A stretch of DNA of 8,998 nucleotides from Candidatus Bathyarchaeota archaeon (lineage in GTDB: Archaea; Thermoproteota; Bathyarchaeia; Bathyarchaeales; Bathycorpusculaceae), in assembly GCA_003601785.1 (NCBI GenBank), contig PIYA01000074.1, positions 1-8,998 of the forward strand, read 5' to 3'. Positions 1 to 5,349 of this stretch are shown piece by piece (the stretch's first letter is position 1; every line of letters begins with the position of its first letter). The notes beneath the pieces are model-generated. The model was not told the origin of the DNA and made no database searches. It saw only the letters and a list, made by a program, of their open reading frames with translations. Position numbers and translations under genes: made by a program.

Positions 1-810
1 CTTGAAGCCTACGCGGATGAGCTTGAACTGAAGGTGGAGGAGAGAACACGTGAGTTGAAGAAGTCTCAGGAGCAGCTGCTTAAGGCTCAACGGTTAGCCG
101 TCATAGGTGAGTTGGCTGGCATGGTTGGACATGACTTGCGTAACCCGTTAACCAGCATCGCTGGAGCCACGTACTACTTAAAGAGAAAACTGGATTCAAA
201 GATGAGCGTTGAAGTGAGGGAGATGCTTGAGCTTATAGAAAAGAACATAGCTTACTCTAACAAGATAATAAGCGATCTTCTGGACTATTCAAGGGAAATA
301 GAGTTGGAGCTTTCTGAGACAAACCCGAAAACCCTCGTAAAGGAAGCCTTATCCCTGGTGAAGATACCGGAAAACGTTCAGGTGATAAACCTAGTGAAAA
401 ATAAACCGAAGATAAAGTGTGACGTTGAAAAGATGAAGAGAACCTTTGTTAACTTGATTAAGAACGCTGTTGAAGCCATGCCGAACGGTGGAAAATTAAC
501 GATAAGAAGTAGGAAGGTGGGTGATAACGTAGAAATCGCATTCACAGACACGGGAGTAGGCATGTCGAAGGAAACACTGAAAAAACTTTGGGTTCCACTG
601 TTCACAACAAAAGCGAAGGGAATGGGATTTGGATTACCAATATGTAAACGTTTTATAGAAGCTCACAGCGGTTGTATCTCATGTGAAAGCACTGTTGGTA
701 AAGGTACAACATTCAAGGTGACTCTTCCGATAAAACCTAAAAAGTTGGGAGGTGAAAAAGTATGGGTGGAAATGCCAGAATCCTCGTTGTTGACGACGAC
801 GAGAACATAA
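1..810 (+). CDS. sensor histidine kinase, C-terminal part (5' truncated by window edge)
   Basis: The frame is open from base 1, so the sensor region and true start lie outside the window; the GTG at 34 is internal. The visible part begins with a charged helix (LEAYADELELKVEERTRELK), the usual coiled linker between a PAS-type sensor and the kinase core. The phosphoacceptor H-box VGHDLRNPLT has its His at 130-132. The HATPase domain follows: N-box NLIKNAVEAMP (Asn codon 463-465), G1 box DTGVGM (547-564) and G2 box GMGFGLP (619-639). All core catalytic motifs are present, so the kinase should autophosphorylate and pass phosphate to a receiver, presumably the next gene. The stimulus cannot be inferred. 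The last 49 nt are read in another frame as the start of the receiver gene, so the kinase tail (about 16 residues ending LLTTTRT) is probably non-conserved. Confidence 0.93.
   Translation, partial: LEAYADELELKVEERTRELKKSQEQLLKAQRLAVIGELAGMVGHDLRNPLTSIAGATYYLKRKLDSKMSVEVREMLELIEKNIAYSNKIISDLLDYSREIELELSETNPKTLVKEALSLVKIPENVQVINLVKNKPKIKCDVEKMKRTFVNLIKNAVEAMPNGGKLTIRSRKVGDNVEIAFTDTGVGMSKETLKKLWVPLFTTKAKGMGFGLPICKRFIEAHSGCISCESTVGKGTTFKVTLPIKPKKLGGEKVWVEMPESSLLTTTRT
748..755 (+). promoter_or_regulatory. Shine-Dalgarno site for the receiver gene
   Basis: GGAGGTGA, a full match to the anti-SD core, lies 6 nt before the ATG at 762. It sits inside the kinase gene and fixes the receiver start, showing that the receiver is translated from the kinase mRNA by its own initiation. 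Confidence 0.8.
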
Positions 811-1217
811 GAAAAGTGTTGACGAAAATTCTAGAAGACGAAGGATACACCGTTGAATCTGTGGGTACTGCAAAGGAAGCCATAGAGATAACAAAGAGAA
901 AATTCTACAACCTAGCCCTAATCGACATACGACTTCCAGACATGGAAGGGGTAAAACTGTTAACGAAGATTAGGGATACGACGCCGAAGATGCGTAAAAT
1001 AATCATAACGGGCTATCCGACGCTGCGAAACGCGATAGAAGCCGTTAACAAGGGAGCTGACGCGTATATAGTGAAACCTTTCGACATGGACAAAGCTCTC
1101 AACGTGATCAAGGAGCAGCTGAAAAAACAGCTAGAGGAGAAGAGGTACAGTCAAGAGAAGGTCGCCGAGTTCATTGAGACGAGGGTTAAAGAATTGGAGG
1201 TTGAGAAGAAAGCATAA
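762..1217 (+). CDS. stand-alone CheY-like response regulator receiver protein
   Basis: A 151-residue protein with one receiver domain (about residues 5-120). The acidic pocket is D11-D12-D13, the phosphoacceptor is D55 (LALIDIRLPDMEG), the switch Thr is T83 (IIITGY) and the conserved Lys is K105 (YIVKPF). The last 40 or so residues (QLKKQLEEKRYSQEKV to the end) are a charged helix likely to form a coiled coil. No DNA-binding or enzymatic output domain is present, so it probably acts by binding a partner protein or as a relay. The start at 762 is set by a strong SD. It overlaps the kinase by 49 nt, which makes the pair almost certainly cognate. The target of the signal is unknown. Confidence 0.95.
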   Translation: MGGNARILVVDDDENIRKVLTKILEDEGYTVESVGTAKEAIEITKRKFYNLALIDIRLPDMEGVKLLTKIRDTTPKMRKIIITGYPTLRNAIEAVNKGADAYIVKPFDMDKALNVIKEQLKKQLEEKRYSQEKVAEFIETRVKELEVEKKA

Positions 1218-1223
1218 AATCCC

Positions 1224-1229
1224 TTTTTT
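1224..1229 (+). terminator. T-run terminator after kinase/receiver operon
   Basis: A T6 run begins 7 nt after the receiver stop codon, preceded by CCC and followed by more AT-rich sequence. Archaeal RNA polymerase terminates at such runs without a stem-loop. The 77-bp gap to the convergent GNAT gene holds no other feature I can support. Confidence 0.5.
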
Positions 1230-1294
1230 AATTTCATCTCTCACTTATTTTGCTCCTTCCAATTTTAGAGCCATTTTGGAAACTTTTGCAGCGG

Positions 1295-2176
1295 TTACTT
1301 AAGGTCTTTATGTAAGAATTTCCAGTGATGCTTAACCTTGAATCCCAGCTTCCGTAAGAGCGTTACAGAGGGAACGTTCCGCTCCGAAGTGTACAAGGCC
1401 ACAGAGTTCATTTTCTTCTCGTAGAGAAAGTTCATAGCTCGTCTCGTGAGAGCCTTTGCAAGATTTTTGTTGCGGTGTTCTGGAAGGGTAGCCGCCGGAC
1501 CTAGATAGCCTCGTCTCCCTTTAAAGAACCTGTTATACTCTGTGTCCGGTTTTGAAACTACAACTGAGATTATCCTACCGTCAAGCTCTGCCACGTGAAC
1601 CCATTCTTCATCGAACGGAGGATTATTCTTTTTCCATCTTCGAATAGTATCTTGCGTCACTCTTTCCCAGCCGAAGCCATTGTTGATGGCTTCCACCAGT
1701 TCCTTTTCTTCGTTTGGTTTCAAACTGCGAAGCTTTATTCCCTCCGGAACCTTTGGAATGGGCTTCAAACCGTCGAGTTGGGCAACCATGTGGTAGAGTC
1801 CGCCTTCAGGCTTGTAGCCTCGCTTAATCCACTCTTCAATCTTTGAATCTTCAGCGTCAACAGTTGTGGATATCTCTCCGCGTTTGACGAGTTTTTCAAC
1901 CTCTCTAACTAATGCGTCTTCCACAAGTTTTCGGTTTGGATGGTCGGAAACGCATAGCCAACGGATTTCATCACCCCAGTGTCCGCTGCGATAAACGACA
2001 AATCCTTTAACCTTGTTGTCTTCTTCAGCTATGAAGATTCTGGGGTTTCTTTCACGAATCCAGGAGCGAAGAGTTGTTTCGTCAAACGGGATGAACTCGT
2101 ATGAGCCTTTATACGTCTCGTTAAACAACGCGACTAGGCTTGGCAAGTCTCTGTCAACAAATTCCCTGATTTTCAT
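1295..2176 (-). CDS. GNAT family N-acetyltransferase, tandem two-domain form
   Basis: A 293-residue protein. Residues 1-130 look like a divergent GNAT fold (IREFVDRDLPSLVALFNETY, then IFIAEEDNKVKGFVVYR) that lacks a clear acetyl-CoA loop. Residues 147-290 are a better-preserved GNAT domain: IKLRSLKPNEEKELVEAIN, then VHVAELDGRIISVVV. Its motif A is YLGPAATLPEHRNKNLAKAL (residues 224-243) and its motif B is NVPSVTLLRKLGFK (267-280). In motif A the usual R/Q-x-x-G-x-G/A reads RNKNLA, with Asn at the first Gly position. Tandem GNATs often have one active and one degenerate domain. The acceptor (small amine, amino acid or protein N-terminus) cannot be told. It is a single gene convergent with the receiver. 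The start at 2176 is supported by the AGAAGGA element and TATA-like sequence upstream. Confidence 0.88.
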   Translation of the reverse strand: MKIREFVDRDLPSLVALFNETYKGSYEFIPFDETTLRSWIRERNPRIFIAEEDNKVKGFVVYRSGHWGDEIRWLCVSDHPNRKLVEDALVREVEKLVKRGEISTTVDAEDSKIEEWIKRGYKPEGGLYHMVAQLDGLKPIPKVPEGIKLRSLKPNEEKELVEAINNGFGWERVTQDTIRRWKKNNPPFDEEWVHVAELDGRIISVVVSKPDTEYNRFFKGRRGYLGPAATLPEHRNKNLAKALTRRAMNFLYEKKMNSVALYTSERNVPSVTLLRKLGFKVKHHWKFLHKDLK

Positions 2177-2180
2177 GTTT

Positions 2181-2217
2181 GTCCTTCTAACAAAGAGCGT
2201 GAAAGAGATAAATAAAA
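2181..2217 (-). promoter_or_regulatory. promoter and RBS of the GNAT gene
   Basis: Read on the minus strand, TTTTATTTAT (2208-2217) is a TATA-like element centred about 36 bp before the ATG. AGAAGGAC (2181-2188) is a partial Shine-Dalgarno close to the start. Together they predict a short leader of roughly 10 nt. Confidence 0.45.
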
Positions 2218-2229
2218 TTGTCTAAGCCT

Positions 2230-2502
2230 TTAGCTTGTCAGAGCCTTTGGCAGAGACTTAAGCGTTGTCAGAGGTGTTCTGGTTACCAGAATGGAGGTTT
2301 TTAACAGGTAGAACACCCATAGGATGCTGTGGGAAAACTTCAAGAGTTTGTAGTTAAGCTGAAACCAGAGATTCTCAGAAACGTCAAGAAAGGTCAAATG
2401 TTGCTTTCCACGGTTTTTCTTCACCTTCCTCTGCAGTCTCGCTTCTTGAGTCATTAGGACGCGTAGGACTTGTGCTGCGTGCATGTCTGTCGCCGAGAAC
2501 AT
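2230..2502 (-). CDS. doubtful small ORF, 90 residues, no recognised family
   Basis: Starts ATG at 2502 and encodes a basic N-terminal half (EARLQRKVKKNRGKQHLTF) and a hydrophobic stretch (ILWVFYLL) before a Thr/Leu-rich tail. I recognise no domain. No Shine-Dalgarno is visible. A TATA-like CTTATAAC on the minus strand (2516-2523) is centred only about 18 bp before the ATG, which is short for a leaderless start. It lies on the same strand as both neighbours, which is weakly in favour. The inverted repeats inside it suggest that the stretch may act as RNA or be gene debris rather than a protein gene. Confidence 0.2.
   Translation of the reverse strand: MFSATDMHAAQVLRVLMTQEARLQRKVKKNRGKQHLTFLDVSENLWFQLNYKLLKFSHSILWVFYLLKTSILVTRTPLTTLKSLPKALTS
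2273..2317. repeat. inverted repeat with a competing inner hairpin
   Basis: GGTGTTCT (2273-2280) is perfectly complementary to AGAACACC (2310-2317), an 8-bp stem around 29 nt. TTCTGG-TTA-CCAGAA (2277-2291) forms a separate 6-bp stem with a three-base loop. The two share bases 2277-2280, so only one can form at a time in RNA. Confidence 0.45.
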
Positions 2503-2506
2503 CTAA

Positions 2507-2525
2507 CATCTTAAGTTATAAGATG
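2507..2525. repeat. 7-bp inverted repeat, possible operator/TATA region
   Basis: CATCTTA (2507-2513) and TAAGATG (2519-2525) flank AGTTA. The right half overlaps a TATA-like TTATAAG. A second dyad, AGAATT-GG-AATTCT (2550-2563), lies about 40 bp away. Together they could be a regulatory site; no regulator is identified. Confidence 0.35.
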
Positions 2526-2628
2526 CTTATTTCCGAAAGGGAATATTACAGAATTGGAATTCTAAAACGTGCTGAAATGCCAGAGGAGTTGGGAAAACAA
2601 CAGGAAAGTGAGGGTGTAGAGGCTGGTT

Positions 2629-3213
2629 TTAGCTCATTATCCCCTTCAGTTTCGGCACTATGCCTATGTTTTGTTCACCCACTATCTGAACCTTGTTGGC
2701 TAACTCCACAACATCTTTGAAGTTGAACATTCTGGCTAATCCTTCAGCGTCAAACATTGATTCCATGTATTCTTTGAGATTTCCAGATGTCCTTCTTCCC
2801 TCATACGTTATTTCAACCAATGAAACGGTTTGCTTATCAGCCAACGAAGGAACAAGCTTCTTCAACTCTTTCTCCTTGTTCAGTTCTTTGTTGAGGGCTT
2901 CAACGTTCTTTATTGCTGAAACTGGAATCTCATACCATGAACCCTCAATCCCTGAAAGTGTCGGAACCCCCTTCTTGCGGAGAACCAGGGCTTCAACCTC
3001 GCGGATTATCAGAAACATCAGTCTTTTGTTTGTGAGGTAAATGTTAGTCATCAGGCATGAAACCGGAATTTCCTTTCTTTCGTGTCCGATGAACTTTTTC
3101 ACTTGAATCTCTTTCCTGAAAATCGTGGGCGTCAAAACGTTGTTTTCGACAATTGCGTGTTCATTCTCGTTGAGTTCCCTGTACAAACCCACATATCTAA
3201 CCACGATAGCCAC
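2629..3213 (-). CDS. hypothetical protein with PH/GRAM-like segment
   Basis: A 194-residue protein, not assigned to a named family. Residues 55-105 have the strand pattern of a PH/GRAM-like fold: TNIYLTNKRLMFLIIREVEAL, a loop, then WYEIPVSAIKNVEAL. A Lys/Glu-rich helix (107-121) follows, then another strand (TVSLVEITYEG, 129-139) and an amphipathic C-terminal helix (EYMESMFDAEGLARMFNFKDVVELANKV). There is no signal peptide or membrane segment, so it is probably cytoplasmic or peripheral. The listed start is GTG 3213. GTG 3204 is an alternative, with GGCGGTG just upstream as a possible SD. It is divergent from the ChrB-like gene and may share its promoter region. The role is unknown; PH-like folds bind lipids or proteins, but that is only a structural guess. 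Confidence 0.72.
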   Translation of the reverse strand: MAIVVRYVGLYRELNENEHAIVENNVLTPTIFRKEIQVKKFIGHERKEIPVSCLMTNIYLTNKRLMFLIIREVEALVLRKKGVPTLSGIEGSWYEIPVSAIKNVEALNKELNKEKELKKLVPSLADKQTVSLVEITYEGRRTSGNLKEYMESMFDAEGLARMFNFKDVVELANKVQIVGEQNIGIVPKLKGIMS

Positions 3214-3247
3214 CGCCTTTCAGTATGCCTCAGCTAAGTTAAGAATT

Positions 3248-3808
3248 ATGAATCCAAAAAACGTATTAGTGATAAGCTTTAAACCTCAGTGTAAGGTGTC
3301 AAATTTGAAGTGGGTTACACGTGAATATGTGCACGTGGATAGAACTGCTTGTCCATGGCTTATTAAGAAGTTCATAGACCCTGAAGCAGAGTTCATTTTT
3401 GTACCTACGGAGAAAATTGAAGAAGTTGCAAAAACGCAAGGAGCAATACCGTTTGATGCGCCGGGGGTTAAACTTGGACATCACGATGGAAGATGCAGTT
3501 TCGAAACGATAATAGAAGAATACAAGCTGAAAGACCCGGTGCTCCATGAACTCGCCAAGATAGTTCATTCAGCGGATACGCGTGACACTGAACTGGCGCC
3601 TGAAGGGATAGGGTTAAGTGCAATAATGACCGGTGCAAGGTTCAACGTGAAAGATGATTTTGAAGCTGTGGAAAAAGCAGCGTACGTTTACGATGCGCTT
3701 TACAGCTATTGCAAGTACAAGCTGCTCCGCGAGAAGCACAAGGATGAACTGGAAGGAATGAACAGAAAACAGCAACGTGAATTCTTAATCAGAAAAATGC
3801 GAGAATAA
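3248..3808 (+). CDS. chromate resistance (ChrB C-terminal) domain protein
   Basis: Up to 186 residues from ATG 3248. The body matches the 'Chrome_Resist' family (the C-terminal half of bacterial ChrB): KWVTREYVHVDRTACPWLIKK (about 21-41), FIDPEAEFIFVP (42-53), GAIPFDAPGVKLGHHDGRCSF (65-85), IVHSADTRDTELAPEGIGL (105-123) and YDALYSYCKYK (148-158). The conserved Asp, Cys, His-His and Cys residues suggest metal or oxyanion binding. Bacterial ChrB regulates or assists chromate efflux; here the ChrB N-terminal domain is absent, so the substrate is open. The start is uncertain. Family members usually begin directly at 'MKWVTRE', matching TTG 3305; AAGGTG (3293-3298) precedes it, and a TATA-like element lies inside the longer reading. 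It is followed after 52 bp by the MFS transporter, its likely partner. Its own promoter overlaps that of the divergent gene. Confidence 0.85.
   Translation: MNPKNVLVISFKPQCKVSNLKWVTREYVHVDRTACPWLIKKFIDPEAEFIFVPTEKIEEVAKTQGAIPFDAPGVKLGHHDGRCSFETIIEEYKLKDPVLHELAKIVHSADTRDTELAPEGIGLSAIMTGARFNVKDDFEAVEKAAYVYDALYSYCKYKLLREKHKDELEGMNRKQQREFLIRKMRE
3273..3285. promoter_or_regulatory. TATA-like element that could serve both divergent genes
   Basis: TTTAAA (3278-3283) inside AAGCTTTAAACC is symmetric and can be read both ways. Rightward it predicts transcription starting near 3305; leftward near 3255, leaving a leader of about 40 nt for the 2629-3213 gene. A second leftward candidate, CATAATTCTTA (minus strand, about 3239-3249), would give an almost leaderless mRNA. 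Confidence 0.35.
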
Positions 3809-3811
3809 AAC

Positions 3812-3846
3812 GTTAAGTTTTAACACTATTCCCTTATTTTATTTTC
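3812..3846 (+). promoter_or_regulatory. promoter region of the MFS gene with small dyad
   Basis: TTATTTTA (3834-3841) is TATA-like and centred about 23 bp before ATG 3861, which has no SD, so the transporter mRNA may be leaderless. Just upstream, GTTAA-GTT-TTAAC (3812-3824) is a perfect 5-bp inverted repeat that could be an operator. The transporter may thus be expressed apart from, as well as with, the ChrB-like gene. Confidence 0.4.
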
Positions 3847-3860
3847 AAGCTGGTTAACCG

Positions 3861-4772
3861 ATGACCCCGCAGTTAAAAAACTCTGAAAGCATAGTGTTTT
3901 GGACACTTTGCACAATGGGACTGTTCGCAATTCTAAGCTCAACCATGTCAAAAAACCCTGTTCTACCCCACTTCGCCGAAAGCCTAAACACTCCAGAGGG
4001 ATTCTGGACCGGGGTTGTCGCCATCGCCTCTACGATTCCAGGAATACTCATCAGTCTGCCAGCAGGTTCCCTATCAGACATATTGGGACGGAGAAAGGTT
4101 CTGTTAATTTCCAGCGTTATTTTCGCCTCGGCTCCATTCCTTTATCTCTTAATAAACTCTTGGTGGCAACTAATCCTTGTGCGTTTTTACCACGGATTTG
4201 CAACAGGAATGTTTGTTCCCGTCGCAGAAGCCTTGATAGCTGAAACCTTTCCAACAAAAAGGGGAGAACGCATATCACTCTTCTCCTCAGTGACTATCGT
4301 TGGAAGAAGCATAGCACCGATCCTCGGCGGTTCCATATTGTCCGTTACAAACAACAATTTCCACAGCCTCTACCTCGCCGTCGGCGCCGCTGGAGTAACG
4401 GCGTTCATCACAGCCTTACCCTTTCTACGTGAAAAAAGAAGAATCGCTAAGAAGAAAACTGAAGCTTTAAAGAAAACTACATTAAAAGGTATTGTTCACG
4501 GATGGAAAAGCGTCGCCAAAGCTCGCGGTGTCTTAACCGTTGGCTTTGTTGAGGCAATCCAGTATTACACTTACGGTTCTGTGGAGTTCTTCTTCGTAAA
4601 ATACATGGGGGACGTCATCAATTTAGACCCGTTCCTGCAGGGAGCCATCATGACGAGTCAATTGGTGGTTGTTATGCTCTCTAAGCCTTACTTTGGCAGA
4701 GTTTCGGATAGAATTGGAAGAAGAGCCCCGATAATCTTGGGCTGTATAATCAGTGGTGCACCATACCATTAG
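3861..4772 (+). CDS. MFS transporter, N-terminal part (frame broken)
   Basis: An integral membrane protein of the major facilitator superfamily, residues 1-300 of about 413. Hydrophobic helices start at SIVFWTLCTMGLFAILSS (10-27). The loop 2-3 signature is GSLSDILGRRKV (69-80), repeated in the second half as GRVSDRIGRRAP (279-290), as expected of a duplicated six-helix unit. A Lys/Arg-rich cytoplasmic loop (190-210) separates the halves. The frame ends early at TAG 4770-4772 after IILGCIISGAPYH. The remaining helices continue in another frame from about 4760, so the gene is split by what looks like a missing base near 4758-4763. Drug, solute or metal export is plausible from its ChrB-like neighbour; the substrate is not shown by the sequence. 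Confidence 0.85.
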   Translation: MTPQLKNSESIVFWTLCTMGLFAILSSTMSKNPVLPHFAESLNTPEGFWTGVVAIASTIPGILISLPAGSLSDILGRRKVLLISSVIFASAPFLYLLINSWWQLILVRFYHGFATGMFVPVAEALIAETFPTKRGERISLFSSVTIVGRSIAPILGGSILSVTNNNFHSLYLAVGAAGVTAFITALPFLREKRRIAKKKTEALKKTTLKGIVHGWKSVAKARGVLTVGFVEAIQYYTYGSVEFFFVKYMGDVINLDPFLQGAIMTSQLVVVMLSKPYFGRVSDRIGRRAPIILGCIISGAPYH

Positions 4773-5101
4773 TTGCAATCCCCTTTTCCACAGAGTTTCC
4801 GATTCTGCTGTTCCTATCGGTGATATATGGGTTAGGATTCTCATTGGTAACTTCTTCAACACCCGCCCTCGTCAGCGAACTCGTTCCCATAGAAGTGGTT
4901 GGCAGTGCCATGGGATTATTGAGCACAATAATGGATGTTGGACAAACCCTTGGACCCGTCATCTGCAGCCTCATCCTCGTCACAAGTCTAAGTTACAAGG
5001 GTTTGTTTTCTTCCCTAACCTTCGTGTTAATATTATCATCAATAGTGTTCATCTTATCTGGAATCGCCGAAAGGCAAGCTGGGGTTGAACGAAGCGTATA
5101 G
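4760..5101 (+). CDS. MFS transporter, C-terminal part (frame broken)
   Basis: The continuation of the transporter: TIPLVAIPFSTEFPILLFLSV, IYGLGFSLVTSSTPALVSELV, then VGSAMGLLSTIMDVGQTLGPV and two further hydrophobic segments ending AERQAGVERSV. The PALVSEL...GSAMG pattern is typical of helices 10-11 in MFS exporters. Inserting one base near 4760 joins it to the upstream frame without loss (SGA-x-IPLVAIPF) and yields about 413 residues, normal for the family. On its own it could start only at GTG 4820, without an SD, and would hold too few helices to work. The break is therefore either a sequencing/assembly deletion or a recent inactivating mutation. I see no slippery heptamer at the junction. 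Confidence 0.8.
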   Translation, partial: TIPLVAIPFSTEFPILLFLSVIYGLGFSLVTSSTPALVSELVPIEVVGSAMGLLSTIMDVGQTLGPVICSLILVTSLSYKGLFSSLTFVLILSSIVFILSGIAERQAGVERSV

Positions 5102-5253
5102 CGCAAATTTTAAACGCTTTCATTAAGGCTTAAAATCGAAATCTTTCTCCAAGAGCGGACAGTTTCTAATTGTTTTGTTTTCCGTGATTATGTCAATACT
5201 GTAGGTTTATCCTTCAGATGCTTAGCAGAGTATTTCAATGTTGCTGTGGAAAG

Positions 5254-5263
5254 GATTTATATG
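5254..5263 (+). promoter_or_regulatory. principal promoter candidate of the nrdR-nrdD-nrdG operon
   Basis: TTTATATG (5256-5263), preceded by a purine-rich BRE-like GGAAAGGA, is the best TATA box in the 239-bp gap 5102-5340. It predicts a start near 5285 and a leader of about 65 nt before nrdR. A second element, ATAAATATAA (5329-5338), lies about 22 bp before ATG 5356 and could give a leaderless mRNA. The rest of the gap (5102-5250) shows no gene, tRNA or clear terminator. Confidence 0.55.
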
Positions 5264-5268
5264 CTTAA

Positions 5269-5284
5269 ACGCTATATGTAGTGT
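5269..5284 (+). promoter_or_regulatory. NrdR box (operator of the ribonucleotide reductase operon)
   Basis: ACGCTATATGTAGTGT matches the published bacterial NrdR-box consensus acaCwAtATaTwGtgt at 14 of 16 positions. It lies just downstream of the TATA box at 5256-5263, covering the region up to the predicted transcription start, where a bound repressor would block initiation. A weaker copy, ACACTAAAAATATACG (5302-5317, 10 of 16, with ACACTA intact), starts 33 bp later. Bacterial NrdR boxes usually come in pairs about three helical turns apart. The gene immediately downstream encodes NrdR itself. Confidence 0.65.
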
Positions 5285-5349
5285 TTTGTCTTGTTTGACA
5301 GACACTAAAAATATACGGAAGTTCATACATAAATATAATTGTGATAGCG

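Larger units (their letters stand above)
2177..2628. other. gap of about 450 bp without a confident gene
   Basis: This stretch separates two minus-strand genes. It holds the GNAT promoter at its left end, one weak minus-strand ORF (2230-2502) and several perfect inverted repeats (2273-2317, 2277-2291, 2507-2525, 2550-2563). A plus-strand reading from ATG 2523 (MLISEREYYRIGILKR...) looks protein-like for about 35 codons, then runs into the antisense of the gene at 2629-3213, so I do not call it. The gap could be a decayed gene, an untranslated RNA or a regulatory region. Confidence 0.5.

Noticed and set aside
2227..2273. Near-repeat GCTTGTCAGAG / GCGTTGTCAGAG, checked as an array or attachment site
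   Set aside because: There are only two short imperfect copies, no further units, and no integrase or CRISPR gene nearby.
2472..2720. Plus-strand ORF of 82 residues
   Set aside because: Its last third is antisense to the 3' end of the 2629-3213 gene. It has no SD, and only codons 2523-2628 look even mildly protein-like.
3125..3247. N-terminal extension of the ChrB-like protein to a start at 3125
   Set aside because: It is antisense to the start of the 2629-3213 gene, does not resemble the family N-terminus, and has no SD or promoter.
4743..4772. Programmed -1 frameshift in the MFS gene
   Set aside because: There is no X-XXY-YYZ slippery heptamer and no evident downstream stem-loop, so a mutation or sequence error is preferred.
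5092..5119. AAGCGT...ACGCTT inverted repeat at the end of the MFS gene as a hairpin terminator
   Set aside because: The stem is only 6 bp with a 16-nt loop, no T-run follows it, and archaea rarely use hairpin terminators.
5102..5250. Search for a tRNA or C/D-box small RNA upstream of nrdR
   Set aside because: No T-loop motif and no paired C (RUGAUGA) and D (CUGA) boxes in workable spacing were found.
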